Shown: positions 37,806-46,433 of the stretch, one piece after another
How positions within the stretch are numbered: the stretch's first letter is position 1
Layout of the letters: each line of letters begins with the position of its first letter
From: FW021-bin31 sp964478125
GTDB taxonomy: Bacteria; Bacteroidota; Bacteroidia; Chitinophagales; Chitinophagaceae
Direction of reading: 5' to 3'
Assembly: GCA_964478125.1 (NCBI GenBank)
Contig: CAYZGR010000006.1
Coordinates: 25,928 to 89,927 of the forward strand
Length of the DNA stretch: 64,000 nt
Made by a program: the position numbers and the translations under genes
The notes under the pieces: generated by a model
Database searches by the model: none
The model's input: only the letters and a program-made list of their open reading frames with translations
What the model was told of the DNA's origin: nothing

Positions 37806-37893
37806 CCATGCTTTTTTTCTTCAAATCTCTTACAGTTATAACAGAAAGCATGGGCGTCATTCTTTTAATACGGACTACCGGAGTAGCCCCGTA
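37806..37893 (+). other. Inverted repeats after the orphan sdhB
   Basis: CCATGCTTT (37806-37814) pairs with AAAGCATGG (37845-37853) over a 30-base loop. A second hairpin TACGG...CCGTA encloses CTAC...GTAG (37869-37893). Neither is followed by a T run. They could be a processed 3' structure or an attenuator; the 65-codon frame across them is probably not coding. The remaining bases to 38037 show nothing more than an A/T-rich leader with TATAAT. Confidence 0.45.
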
Positions 37894-38037
37894 CACTCAG
37901 AAAACTTCTTTCAATGCTTTTATCGCCTGCCTCTAAAAATAGTTCCGTTTTTCTCAAAGAGATAAAAGTGTTTTGCTTTTAATTTTAAAAGGGTTTTTAC
38001 CGTCTGGTATAATTATAAATTAAATAAATGTAAAAAG

Positions 38038-38913
38038 ATGCAAATTGATCAAAAAGAGAATATCGATATTCCTCCCCAGCATCAGGAACATCAACCGGGA
38101 CATCAATATGAGATGGAACCCCAACCGCAATCGGATTCCCAAAGGCAAAGCTTATCCGGAGAAGGGAAATTGGCTGGAAAAACCGCTATTATCACGGGGG
38201 GAGACAGCGGCATCGGGCGTGCAGTGGCCGTCGCATTTGCCGCGGAGGGCGCCCGCGTAGTGATTGCTTATCTGAATGAGGGAAAGGATGCGGAAAAAAC
38301 GGCAGAGCTTGTAAAAAAAGAAAGAGGGGAAATACTGCTTATCCCGGGCGATATTACAAACAAGGAACATTGTAAAAGTATTGTGGAAAAAACCATTGAA
38401 AAATTTCATTGCGTGGATATCCTGGTAAATAATGCAGGGGTGCAATTCCCGCAAAAGGAGGTGGAAGCCATTTCTGAAGAGCAGTTACTAAAAACTTTTC
38501 AGACCAATATATTTGCACAGTTTTATCTGACCCAGTCGGCTTTACCGCATATGAGAGAGGGGAGCTGTATCATTAATACTACCTCTGTAACCGCTTATAA
38601 AGGCAGTCCTCATCTGATTGACTATTCGGCTACTAAAGGAGCGATTGTTTCTTTTACCCGTTCGCTTTCGCTCTCGCTGGCCGGTCGTGGAATCCGTGTA
38701 AACGGTGTGGCGCCGGGCCCCATATGGACCCCTTTAATACCGGCTACGTTTCCAGAAGAGAAAGTAGATAAGTTCGGTAAGAATGTTCCGATGAAAAGGC
38801 CGGGAGAACCGAAAGAGGCGGCTTCCTGCTTTCTTTTCCTTGCCTCTGAGGACGCCAGTTATATATCCGGTCAGATCCTGCATCCTAACGGGGGAGAAGT
38901 GGTTAACGGGTAA
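38038..38913 (+). CDS. SDR-family oxidoreductase of the YghA/stress type
   Basis: A 291-residue SDR with an extended, Gln/His/Pro-rich N-terminus of about 45 residues (IDIPPQHQEHQPGHQ) before the Rossmann core. TGGDSGIGRAVA, NNAGVQFP, the active-site TTSVTAYKGS and YSATKGA (YxxxK) are visible. This long-N-terminal form is typical of general-stress SDRs such as YghA and GsiB-associated enzymes. The substrate is unknown, probably a small carbonyl compound. Confidence 0.87.
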   Translation: MQIDQKENIDIPPQHQEHQPGHQYEMEPQPQSDSQRQSLSGEGKLAGKTAIITGGDSGIGRAVAVAFAAEGARVVIAYLNEGKDAEKTAELVKKERGEILLIPGDITNKEHCKSIVEKTIEKFHCVDILVNNAGVQFPQKEVEAISEEQLLKTFQTNIFAQFYLTQSALPHMREGSCIINTTSVTAYKGSPHLIDYSATKGAIVSFTRSLSLSLAGRGIRVNGVAPGPIWTPLIPATFPEEKVDKFGKNVPMKRPGEPKEAASCFLFLASEDASYISGQILHPNGGEVVNG

Positions 38914-38932
38914 AATGTCTTATTTAAAAAAG

Positions 38933-38973
38933 AAAGCTATAACTATAAGATTTATTATAGTTATAGCTTTTTT
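38933..38973 (+). terminator. Strong rho-independent terminator
   Basis: A perfect 16-base stem, AAAGCTATAACTATAA (38933-38948) with TTATAGTTATAGCTTT (38955-38970), closes a six-base loop and continues into T residues. It ends the SDR transcript; with A residues upstream it may also act on the convergent DUF892 gene. Confidence 0.9.
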
Positions 38974-39032
38974 GTATTTGTTGCTCTTAGATATTCACTG
39001 TAAAGCTCAGAATACAACCTTTGAAAAGCGCT

Positions 39033-39560
39033 CTATTTTTTTTCCGTGGTGGCCTCCGGGTTCACATAGTTCTCTGCTATTTTTGTCAATTTTTCATCCG
39101 CATTTTTTTCTTCCTGGATGGTCTGTTTCAATACATTGGCCACGTCCGTATAGCCAAGTGTATTTGCGATGGTGATCAGGCCGCCATACGAAGCAATCTC
39201 ATAATGCTCAGCCTTTTGTCCTGCAAAAATGAGTCCGACATCACGGGTCAGGGTATCTGATTTGGTATCTGAAATGATGGTTTCAGCTTCTTCAATAATA
39301 CCTTTCATAGCCTCACATTTTTTTGCCTTCGATTTTTCATCCAGCATCTCGAATACCTGCTCGAGTCGTTTTACATGCCCTTTTGTCTCTTCACAATGCG
39401 AAGCGAAAGCATCTGCCAGCTCTTTAGTAGTTGATTTCTTTTCCATTTTTGGCAAAGCCTTCACCAGATGTTCTTCAGCCCAATAGATATCTCTTAATTC
39501 ATCCACAAAGAATTCTCTGAGTAAAGAATTGCCCGTCGTGGAAATGTCTGTACGGTCCAT
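39033..39560 (-). CDS. DUF892/YciF-like ferritin-fold protein
   Basis: A 175-residue second complete DUF892 protein: FFVDELRDIYWAEEHLVKALP, SHCEETKGHVKRLEQVF, FAGQKAEHYEIASYGGL and TIQEEKNADEKL keep all likely metal ligands. It is close to the copy at 26864. A TTGGCATCA stretch 60-odd bases upstream on the minus strand resembles a -24 half, but no -12 half follows in register. Stress-associated role inferred from family. Confidence 0.9.
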   Translation of the reverse strand: MDRTDISTTGNSLLREFFVDELRDIYWAEEHLVKALPKMEKKSTTKELADAFASHCEETKGHVKRLEQVFEMLDEKSKAKKCEAMKGIIEEAETIISDTKSDTLTRDVGLIFAGQKAEHYEIASYGGLITIANTLGYTDVANVLKQTIQEEKNADEKLTKIAENYVNPEATTEKK

Positions 39561-39790
39561 AATAAAAAAGTTTAATGATTAATGAAAATAAATTATATAA
39601 TAAATAAACAAAAAAATGATGCCAAACTTATCCTATGCCTTAAAACCGCGATGTGCTCTTTTCCTATTTTAATTTTTTCCTTTTAATGTGGAATAAATTA
39701 CGCGATCCTGGTCTCATTTTCCCATATTTATGGGTATAAGAGCCCCCTCGATATCCCGATTGGATGCCGGCGTTTTTGTCATTACTCTTT

Positions 39791-40240
39791 TCAACCGCCC
39801 TTAAATTTTTCATTTACTCTTTTAATGGCTTCTTCCTCTGTATACTTGCTCTTTAACCGGGCTTTCTCTTTTGAAAGCCGGCCTAATTTTTCATAGTATT
39901 TTTTGATGATCTGGATCTCTTCTTCCGAGAGGTCTTCTATGGCGATGAGAAAATCACTGGCTTTATCCATTGCGGAAATAAGCTCGTTCAATTTCAGGTG
40001 TACTGCTTCGGAATCTTTATTTTGAGATTGTTGTATTAAAAAGACCATGAGAAAGGTTATAATCGTCGTTCCTGTATTTACAACAAGTTGCCAGGTATCC
40101 GAATAATTAAACAGCGGTCCGGTCACCGCCCATATAATAATAAAGCAGAGCGCGACTAAAAAGGCAAATGGATTTCCAGTCAACTTGGTTATGCGATCGG
40201 AAAAGTGATCAAACCATTTAAAAAAGAATTTTATATGCAT
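39791..40240 (-). CDS. Low-affinity iron permease family membrane protein
   Basis: A 149-residue protein with two membrane helices (about 22-43 and 55-73) followed by a long charged coiled helix (about 80-149). TGNPFAFLVALCFIIIWAVTGP and TIITFLMVFLIQQSQNKD match the bacterial family related to yeast Fet4 low-affinity iron permease (PF04120). Actual iron transport by bacterial members is not well shown. It sits 34 bases downstream of the gmhB-like gene, on the same strand. Confidence 0.8.
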   Translation of the reverse strand: MHIKFFFKWFDHFSDRITKLTGNPFAFLVALCFIIIWAVTGPLFNYSDTWQLVVNTGTTIITFLMVFLIQQSQNKDSEAVHLKLNELISAMDKASDFLIAIEDLSEEEIQIIKKYYEKLGRLSKEKARLKSKYTEEEAIKRVNEKFKGG

Positions 40241-40274
40241 AGAAATGAAGTTTAAAAGGGCACCTTATTTAATC

Positions 40275-40892
40275 CTAACGGCGTGTATCGCCCGGTTTCC
40301 CGGCCAAATGCGTATAGGATGCGGGAGGCTCCAAAATGCCGTTCATCAGTAAAAGTTCTGCTGCTTCATCGATATTGGCCGCTACAATATCTGGCGTCCT
40401 TTTTTCATTTAAGTTCCATTCTGTTTCATTCTTATTATCAATCAAAATAGTTTTGCATGCTACCCGGTTTCCTGATTCTACATCATTTAAGATATCGCCT
40501 ATCATCCAGGAGCGGGTCAGATCTATTCTAAATTCCGAGGCAGCCTTCAATAACATACCGGGAGCCGGCTTTCTACAATCACAAGTGATGGCATATTCTT
40601 TTATAATTCCGTCCGGGTGATGTGGACAATAATAGAAACCGTCAAGATAAACGCCCGCCTCTTCCAAAAGTTTTTCTAACCTTATTTTGATATTTAATAC
40701 CTCCACCTCTCTGAAGTACCCACGGGCAACTCCGGATTGATTAGTTACAACAATGAGTAAGTAATCATGCTCCTGAAAAATTTTCAAGCCATCTATGATG
40801 TTTTTATGTAGTACCATCAGGGCCGGATCCACGTTAAACGGGACATTAACCAGGAGCGTACCGTCTTTGTCCAGGAAAATGGCTTTGTTCAT
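40275..40892 (-). CDS. gmhB: HAD-IIIA phosphatase, probable heptose bisphosphate phosphatase
   Basis: A 205-residue HAD hydrolase with FLDKDGTL (nucleophile Asp), VVTNQSGVARG, a zinc-binding CPHHPDG...CDCRKP loop typical of GmhB, and MIGDILNDVESG. It would remove the 7-phosphate of heptose 1,7-bisphosphate between the two HldE activities. gmhA and hldE are 13-17 kb away, supporting the call. The C-terminal 25 residues are longer than in E. coli GmhB (about 191). Histidinol-phosphatase family membership cannot be excluded. Confidence 0.82.
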   Translation of the reverse strand: MNKAIFLDKDGTLLVNVPFNVDPALMVLHKNIIDGLKIFQEHDYLLIVVTNQSGVARGYFREVEVLNIKIRLEKLLEEAGVYLDGFYYCPHHPDGIIKEYAITCDCRKPAPGMLLKAASEFRIDLTRSWMIGDILNDVESGNRVACKTILIDNKNETEWNLNEKRTPDIVAANIDEAAELLLMNGILEPPASYTHLAGKPGDTRR

Positions 40893-40973
40893 GTTAAAAG
40901 GATAAGTTGTTAATCGGTTTAATGCCGGGGAATGATTATAATAGCATAATAAATAAATATGATGCAGGATTTA

Positions 40974-41693
40974 CTAAGGCCAGGAAGTCTCTTGTAAGGG
41001 GATGACCATGACTTCGGGGATGATGGTTTCCGGAGGTTGAGATAATATAAATTGAATGGTTTTACTAACGTTTACCGGATCCTGTAAATTCGATAGATCG
41101 AGGTCTGGGAACCGGTCCAGTAGAAAAGGCGTTTTCATTCCCCCGGCTATAATGGCAGAAACTTTAATATTATTTCGTCTGGCTTCTGTATACAAGGCCT
41201 GTGTAAAACCTCTAAGTCCCCACTTACTTGCATGATAGGCTGATGCTTCTGTCCATCCTCTTAATGCTGCTGTAGAAATTATATTTATAATATGTCCCCT
41301 GTTGTTTTTGATCATCATGGGCAAGACAAGTTTAGTCAATAAAAAAGGCGCTCTTAAATTAACATTTATGACCCGGTCCCATTCTTCCACGGTCATATCC
41401 ATGATGGATTTAGTAACGTCAATACCGGCATTATTGATGAGTATGTCTATATCACCGAAACGCTGCTTTATAGATGTAAACATTTCATCAATAGCATTCT
41501 TATCACACAGATCCACTTTATAAGCTGCTCCTTTGCATCCGTCCTTTTCTATTTCTTTTACTACTTCTTGACCTTTTTCGTATTGAAGATCTGCTACTAT
41601 AATCCTATTTTCTTCACAAGAGAGCGTTTTACATATCGTGGCGCCCAGGCCTTGTGCCCCTCCTGTTATCAATATTGTATTGTTTTTGCTCAT
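40974..41693 (-). CDS. Classical SDR oxidoreductase
   Basis: A 239-residue classical SDR: ITGGAQGLGATI (cofactor), NNAGIDV, the active-site Ser in ISTAALRG and YHASK (YxxxK). It is in the same minus-strand set as two glycosyltransferases and gmhB (32 bases after the first). It is too short to be a HldD epimerase, which is an extended SDR of about 310 residues. Its role may be a sugar-nucleotide or lipid modification, but that is only positional inference. Confidence 0.8.
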   Translation of the reverse strand: MSKNNTILITGGAQGLGATICKTLSCEENRIIVADLQYEKGQEVVKEIEKDGCKGAAYKVDLCDKNAIDEMFTSIKQRFGDIDILINNAGIDVTKSIMDMTVEEWDRVINVNLRAPFLLTKLVLPMMIKNNRGHIINIISTAALRGWTEASAYHASKWGLRGFTQALYTEARRNNIKVSAIIAGGMKTPFLLDRFPDLDLSNLQDPVNVSKTIQFILSQPPETIIPEVMVIPLQETSWP

Positions 41694-41724
41694 TTTTTAT
41701 TATTTAATCGTCCCATATGTTCCA

Positions 41725-42993
41725 TTATTGAAGGCCTGCTACTTTTATTTTTGGGGCTGGATGATAGCGCATACATATATCTTCATATAGATTATAAACA
41801 GAAAGCGCGACTTTATTCCAGGTAAAAAAGGAGTTGACTCTTATTAATGCCCTGTTCCGCATCTTCATCATCAATATGGGATTAGAGAAGAGGTTCCTTA
41901 TTTTCCATGCCAGTTGTTCCGGATCATTGGGAGGAACTAAACAACCCGTTTGTCCGTCTACTACGCTGTATTTAATTCCACCTACATTTGATCCAATCAC
42001 CGGGATGCCGCATGCCATGGCTTCTAATGGAGTAATGCCAAAAGGTTCGTACCAGGGTGTTGTAATAAAGATATCGGATGCGGAATAATAATATTTTAAT
42101 TGCTCTCTACACTGCCTGCCTGCAAAGATAACCGCGTTCTGCACGCCTTCTTTTTTTGCTATTTGCTCTAAGCGTTTTATTTCGTGCCGCGTCTGGAAAT
42201 CAGATTTTTCGGAAGCACCTCCAACAATAATAAGTTTTATATTTTGGTTACAGCTCCTTAGTTTCCCCAGGGCTCTGATCACATTATCTATTCCCTTCCG
42301 GGGAACCAGCCGTCCCAGTTGTAATAATATTCGATCATCGGCATCCAATTTCAGTAAGTTGCGAGCCAGTTGTTTATTGACCGGATAAAACTCCTTTGTG
42401 TTAAAGCCGCAAGGAATAATAGTTATTTTATGTGGAGAGGCTGTATAATAGTTTACCATATCTTGCATATCCTGCGGACATTCTGCGATAATATGATCTG
42501 CTCTTTTCATTATGCGCTCCTCAATGATTACTCTTTCCTTCGGAAATTTATCTTTGTCTTTTTGGTATATTTGCCTTACGTATCCCAACGCATGAAAAGT
42601 TACTACAAAGGGAATACCCAATTTCTCTTTTAGGTAGTCTGCCACCATGGCCGACATGAAAAAATTAGCGTGTATAACGGAATAGACGACCTTTTCTTTA
42701 CGAATAAAAGACAACATATCCTTTCCAAACTCCTTCATATAACCCAGCATTTCTTCTTTGGGAATAAAGGTTAAAGGCCCGGCCTTTACATGAATGATCC
42801 GAATGTAAGCCGACCATTGAATTACTTTTGGAAGTTTATTATTGTCCCAACGGGTGTAAATGTCTACCTTATAGCCTAATGAAACCATTTGCCTTGCGAG
42901 TTCGCTCACGTAAACGTTTTGTCCGCCACTGTCTATTCCTCCCAATACAGCCAGGGGGGAAGCGTGTTCACTGATAAATGCAATTTTCTTCAT
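41725..42993 (-). CDS. Glycosyltransferase family 4-like (GT-B)
   Basis: A 422-residue GT-B retaining glycosyltransferase. The N-terminal GGIDSGGQNVYVSELARQ and HANFFMS, and the C-terminal LLQLGRLVPRKGID, VIFAGRQCREQL and the E-x7-E type PFGITPLEAMACGIPVI motif, are those of GT4 enzymes related to sucrose-phosphate synthase and MshA. It probably extends a cell-surface glycan. Its start is 15 bases after the neighbouring transferase. Confidence 0.88.
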   Translation of the reverse strand: MKKIAFISEHASPLAVLGGIDSGGQNVYVSELARQMVSLGYKVDIYTRWDNNKLPKVIQWSAYIRIIHVKAGPLTFIPKEEMLGYMKEFGKDMLSFIRKEKVVYSVIHANFFMSAMVADYLKEKLGIPFVVTFHALGYVRQIYQKDKDKFPKERVIIEERIMKRADHIIAECPQDMQDMVNYYTASPHKITIIPCGFNTKEFYPVNKQLARNLLKLDADDRILLQLGRLVPRKGIDNVIRALGKLRSCNQNIKLIIVGGASEKSDFQTRHEIKRLEQIAKKEGVQNAVIFAGRQCREQLKYYYSASDIFITTPWYEPFGITPLEAMACGIPVIGSNVGGIKYSVVDGQTGCLVPPNDPEQLAWKIRNLFSNPILMMKMRNRALIRVNSFFTWNKVALSVYNLYEDICMRYHPAPKIKVAGLQ

Positions 42994-43008
42994 ATCTTTT
43001 CCCTTTTT

Positions 43009-43983
43009 TCAGCTTAATACGGCCTTGTTACAGGTAACGCTTTGAAATAAGTTTTCCCATTCGGTAGTGAATCGCTGAATATTAAATTTCCGTTCTGCGT
43101 CTTTTTGTGCATTTTTTCCCAGATTAGAAGCGAGTCTTTTATCGGATATAAGGAGCTTCATTTTCTCTATGAGTAATGAGGGATCTGTTTCAATGAATCC
43201 GGATATATTATTTTTAACAGTAGTGACCATCTCAGTGGTAGCAAGACCCACTATAGGCATGCCCAACATCATGGCTTCACAGACTGATAAACCAAGGCTC
43301 GTATATCTTATCGGATTAAAGAAAAACCGGTAATGACTTAAAAAGTCCGGAAGGACGGGGAGGGGTATCTCTCCTAATCCGCCATATTCCTCAGAGTGGA
43401 GACCGATAAGATCCAGAGGAATATATTTTCTCATTTCCAGGAAGATATCGGCTCCTAACCTCCTGCCTCTGCTAAACAGGTCATTGACTACTACAACCCC
43501 TCTTTCTAATTCTCCTTTGTAATAGGTATCCGGCCCGGGTACCCCATGTGCTATAACCCGGACGTCGCTTACCCTGTTTTTCCACATGAGCTTGTTGAAG
43601 CTGGTAACATGGACCAGCGAAACCGTGGGATCATCCAAAACATGTATAGTGTCTGTCGGATGTTTTCTTGGCGGGTCATGTTCAAGAAATATTTTAGAAA
43701 TTTCATCCCGTTGTTTTTGGCTTAGGGTTGCGTATTGGTCGGTGGTAAAGTTCTTTTTCGATTGGAACAGGATGCAATCAAAAGTAAAGTTTTTTACTTC
43801 TTCTTCCGGAATTTCTATCACATTTTTATCAAAAGGAAATGTTTCTCCTCTCCCTTGATATCCGCTACCTTTCTCGGGATTGAGCGGGATATACAGTTCA
43901 TAATCTCCCAGGGAAAGATAATATAAATAACTTCCATGGATATGCCAGGTGAAAATTTTCAATCTTTTAGCTTTGCCGTGCAT
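43009..43983 (-). CDS. Glycosyltransferase, GT1/GT4-like
   Basis: A 324-residue protein with a shortened N-terminal domain (FTWHIHGSYLYYLSLGDYELY) and a C-terminal GT-B half with RYTSLGLSVCEAMMLGMPIVGL, the nucleotide-sugar-binding E-x7-E-like block. It heads the four-gene minus-strand set (this gene, GT4, SDR, gmhB). Sequence features suggest a glycan-building transferase of unknown donor. Confidence 0.78.
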   Translation of the reverse strand: MHGKAKRLKIFTWHIHGSYLYYLSLGDYELYIPLNPEKGSGYQGRGETFPFDKNVIEIPEEEVKNFTFDCILFQSKKNFTTDQYATLSQKQRDEISKIFLEHDPPRKHPTDTIHVLDDPTVSLVHVTSFNKLMWKNRVSDVRVIAHGVPGPDTYYKGELERGVVVVNDLFSRGRRLGADIFLEMRKYIPLDLIGLHSEEYGGLGEIPLPVLPDFLSHYRFFFNPIRYTSLGLSVCEAMMLGMPIVGLATTEMVTTVKNNISGFIETDPSLLIEKMKLLISDKRLASNLGKNAQKDAERKFNIQRFTTEWENLFQSVTCNKAVLS

Positions 43984-44025
43984 TTATCTACGTATTCATT
44001 ACAGTTATAGATGGTAAAGGGACAT

Positions 44026-44304
44026 TCAGGATCGGGTTACGAATTTATTAAAGGTACTTGTCTCTCCATCCGATTTCTTCTCCTGATAAAGAAAAGCCAA
44101 TTTTTTTTCATCGAATTTCTTAAAAAATTCGTTCCACGTGATAGTTTCGAGATTTTCTTCTGCTCCGCCCGGAAAATTGATCCGCAATAGTCCCGTATCG
44201 CTTTCACTTCCCGTTGTCTTCACCCTGGCAGGCTTTCCCTTTCTATCTTCCACCCATTTTTTTATTTTATCATGGTCCGTGGTTGTTTTTGATTCGTTTG
44301 ACAT
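44026..44304 (-). CDS. Small conserved protein
   Basis: A 92-residue hydrophilic protein: HDKIKKWVEDRKGKPARVK, LLRINFPGG and ITWNEFFKKFDEKKLAFLYQEK. This matches a small widespread family often annotated simply as hypothetical and sometimes mislabelled branching enzyme. The function is not known. A TGTAGAGATTTATTTC stretch upstream on the minus strand (about 44336-44351) echoes the recurring motif. Confidence 0.7.
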   Translation of the reverse strand: MSNESKTTTDHDKIKKWVEDRKGKPARVKTTGSESDTGLLRINFPGGAEENLETITWNEFFKKFDEKKLAFLYQEKKSDGETSTFNKFVTRS

Positions 44305-44499
44305 ACCGAAATATTTAATTGTTTTTATGAAATAAATCTCTACAGTGAAGGATCATCTTTATATAAACTAATTTTTCTGATAGATCCATTAGAGAGAAGT
44401 AGAAATATGGTGCCAGAAAGGAAGAATCGTTACTTCTTCTCTTATAAGCGCTTCTCTTATCTACAGGACATGAGATTATGATGTTCTTTTTGCACTAAA

Positions 44500-44520
44500 G
44501 TGTAGAAAAAATTTCCCAAT
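44500..44520 (+). promoter_or_regulatory. Recurring upstream motif, copy 7
   Basis: GTGTAGAAAAAATTTCCCAA is the fullest copy of the motif, identical over GTGTAGAAAAAAT to copy 2. It lies 51 bases before the -24/-12-like element. Confidence 0.45.
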
Positions 44521-44570
44521 TTATATTCTAAAACATGCAGAAAGGTTTTCCTTTTTCACTCTTCCCCGAT

Positions 44571-44586
44571 TGGTTTAATAATTGGT
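44571..44586 (+). promoter_or_regulatory. Sigma-54-like element
   Basis: TGGTTTAATAATTGGT has GG (44572) and GG (44584) 12 apart. The ATG is 131 bases on, longer than at the other sites. Confidence 0.3.
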
Positions 44587-44702
44587 TGTAGTAGGGGTAT
44601 AGTTATTTAAAACAAAGATTTAAACTGAGAAACGGCTTTTCCGCATAGGTCCATTATATAGCAGGCCTTTTTGAGGAGCGGAGAACCCCTTAAGAAAGCA
44701 CT

Positions 44703-45395
44703 ATGTCTGTTAAACTCGTTAGTCGCATCAATAGTCTGGATTCAAGCAAGAAGCTGTTTATCAGCCTTTTTATTGGCCTGGTAGCCTTTTTTACCTTTCC
44801 TTTCAATAAGGTTCCTCTTTTGATGCAAATTTTATTTGGGTGGGATGGATTTGCCCTTTGTCAACTGTTCCTGATATGGGTCACCTTTTATTCTACCACC
44901 CCTTTGGAAATCCGACATCAGGCTCCGAAGCAGGATGGTAATAGAGTGACCATATTCTTTATTGTGCTTATAGCAACCTTTATCAGCATGCTGGCTGTCT
45001 TGTTATTATTGATTAATAAGCCGCAAAATACATCTTCTCAGAACCTTCGCCTTGCTATTGCCATCTCTTGCATGTTATTTTCATGGTTTTTAGTGCATAC
45101 GATCTTTACAATCAGATATGCGGACTTGTACTATTCAGGAAAAGCGGATTCAGAAAATAACGCGGAGCCTTCCAGTGGCAGTGGATTGAACTTTCCAGAC
45201 GATCCGGAGCCCGATTTCCTTGATTTTGCGTATTTTTCTTTTACCGCGGGTATGACCTTCCAGGTATCGGATGTAGAGATCTCTTCAAAAGATATACGGC
45301 GGCTGGCATTGCTGCATTGTTTGATTTCTTTTGGCTATAACGCAACAATTATTGCTATTTCTGTGAATATTATTGTGGGATTGTCTCAGAGCTAA
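44703..45395 (+). CDS. DUF1345 membrane protein
   Basis: A 230-residue membrane protein with five likely helices (about 18-40, 48-66, 80-103, 113-135 and 205-228). The DUF1345 signature is a hydrophilic loop ending FPDDPEPDFLDFAYFSFTAGM followed by TFQVSD and the closing helix. The function of the family is unknown; some members resemble the pore region of ion channels. Confidence 0.85.
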   Translation: MSVKLVSRINSLDSSKKLFISLFIGLVAFFTFPFNKVPLLMQILFGWDGFALCQLFLIWVTFYSTTPLEIRHQAPKQDGNRVTIFFIVLIATFISMLAVLLLLINKPQNTSSQNLRLAIAISCMLFSWFLVHTIFTIRYADLYYSGKADSENNAEPSSGSGLNFPDDPEPDFLDFAYFSFTAGMTFQVSDVEISSKDIRRLALLHCLISFGYNATIIAISVNIIVGLSQS

Positions 45396-45506
45396 GGTTG
45401 AGGAATTCTTGTAATTGTTTTGATAATAAAAAACAGATCGCTGAAATTCCCCATTTTATGGGATGGCCAAAATATTTTTTATCAATAAGACCCATCTTGA
45501 TTCCAA

Positions 45507-46433
45507 TTACCGGGGCGGTCCGTCAAGAGGTTCGCCTCCTTTCATGCTGAAAAAAATATCGCGGAGACTCAGGACCCGGACTTCCGGAAAGAATTTTCGT
45601 TCTGATTGGGCGTAGGCCACAAATGTGAAAACGAGTACGCCGCCTGCGGTATTGCCCAGCAAGACAGGCAGCCAATATTGTGCAAATAATGCTTTTACCT
45701 CAAACAGTGAATGGCTATAGAAGCCCACGAAAAAAACTTCGGCAGCCGAGGTCACCACATGGAAAAGCTGACAGGCGGCGATGGTATAAAAGACAAAATA
45801 AACGATCATAAAACGCGTGATGGTGTCTTTTGAGGCCATATTGATCCATACGACTCCCGCGACCAGCCAGCCCGCGAAGAGCGCCCGGAAAAAGATGTCC
45901 CACCAGGATAGTTTAAGCGCGTGTTGAACAAAGGCCATAGCTGCATTTCTGATTTCTGGAGACAACATATGGGTGTGTGCCATTACAAATGCACCAAGGG
46001 CGGCTCCGAGTAAATTGGCAATAAGTACGATTCCCCATAATCTTAAAAGTAACGGAAGACTGGCCAGGCGCATAAGTACAAGCTTCACGGGGGGTAATGT
46101 ATTTTCAGTATACAGCTGATAGCGGCCCAGTATAATGTAAAGGAATCCTATCGGATATAAAATGGCCGCCAAAAAAGTATTATTGGGGAATTGAGCGCTC
46201 CCGGTCGCATGCCCGATTAACGTCAAAACGATGGCAAATCCGGCAGTGAGGCCGCTAAAAAATAATCCACGAGGCCTTTCGGATATCTCTTCATCTGCTG
46301 ATGCAATGAGCCGTAACAAGATCTCCCTCCATGAGAAACGATCTCCTACGGCCCAGCCTTCTTTGGGAACGCCGGATGCAGCCGTGTCATCATTATGTGT
46401 TTTTTGTTCTCCTTTACCCTCGTTAAGGTTCAT
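45507..46433 (-). CDS. Formate/nitrite transporter family protein
   Basis: A 308-residue membrane protein of the FNT family, YfdC-like branch. Six helices are visible after a cytoplasmic N-terminus of about 50 residues, with GLTAGFAIVLTLIGHATGS and NLLGAALGAFVMAHTHM in the first repeat and GNTAGGVLVFTFVAY in the last. FNT channels pass small monovalent acids such as formate, nitrite or hydrosulfide. The substrate here is unknown. Confidence 0.85.
   Translation of the reverse strand: MNLNEGKGEQKTHNDDTAASGVPKEGWAVGDRFSWREILLRLIASADEEISERPRGLFFSGLTAGFAIVLTLIGHATGSAQFPNNTFLAAILYPIGFLYIILGRYQLYTENTLPPVKLVLMRLASLPLLLRLWGIVLIANLLGAALGAFVMAHTHMLSPEIRNAAMAFVQHALKLSWWDIFFRALFAGWLVAGVVWINMASKDTITRFMIVYFVFYTIAACQLFHVVTSAAEVFFVGFYSHSLFEVKALFAQYWLPVLLGNTAGGVLVFTFVAYAQSERKFFPEVRVLSLRDIFFSMKGGEPLDGPPR

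Larger units (their letters stand above)
44305..44702. other. Divergent control region before the DUF1345 gene
   Basis: No gene found in 398 bases. It includes the recurring upstream motif at 44500-44520 and a TGGTTT...TTGGTT element at 44571-44586, in that order toward the gene at 44703. Confidence 0.45.

Noticed and set aside
37768..37965. 65-codon plus-strand frame overlapping the sdhB end
   Set aside because: It starts inside sdhB, crosses two hairpins and has no protein-like pattern.
38840..39175. 111-codon plus-strand frame with a signal-like segment (MSYLKKKAITIRFIIVIAFL at 38914)
   Set aside because: It is created by reading through the perfect terminator hairpin at 38933-38970 and runs antisense into the DUF892 gene.
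39609..39624. TTGGCATCA on the minus strand before the DUF892 gene at 39033, as a -24 half-site
   Set aside because: The next TTG is 14 rather than 12 bases away, out of register for sigma-54.
45440..45460. GAAATTCCCCATTTTATGGG as another copy of the recurring motif
   Set aside because: It lies between convergent genes, where an activator site makes no sense; probably chance or part of a small hairpin.
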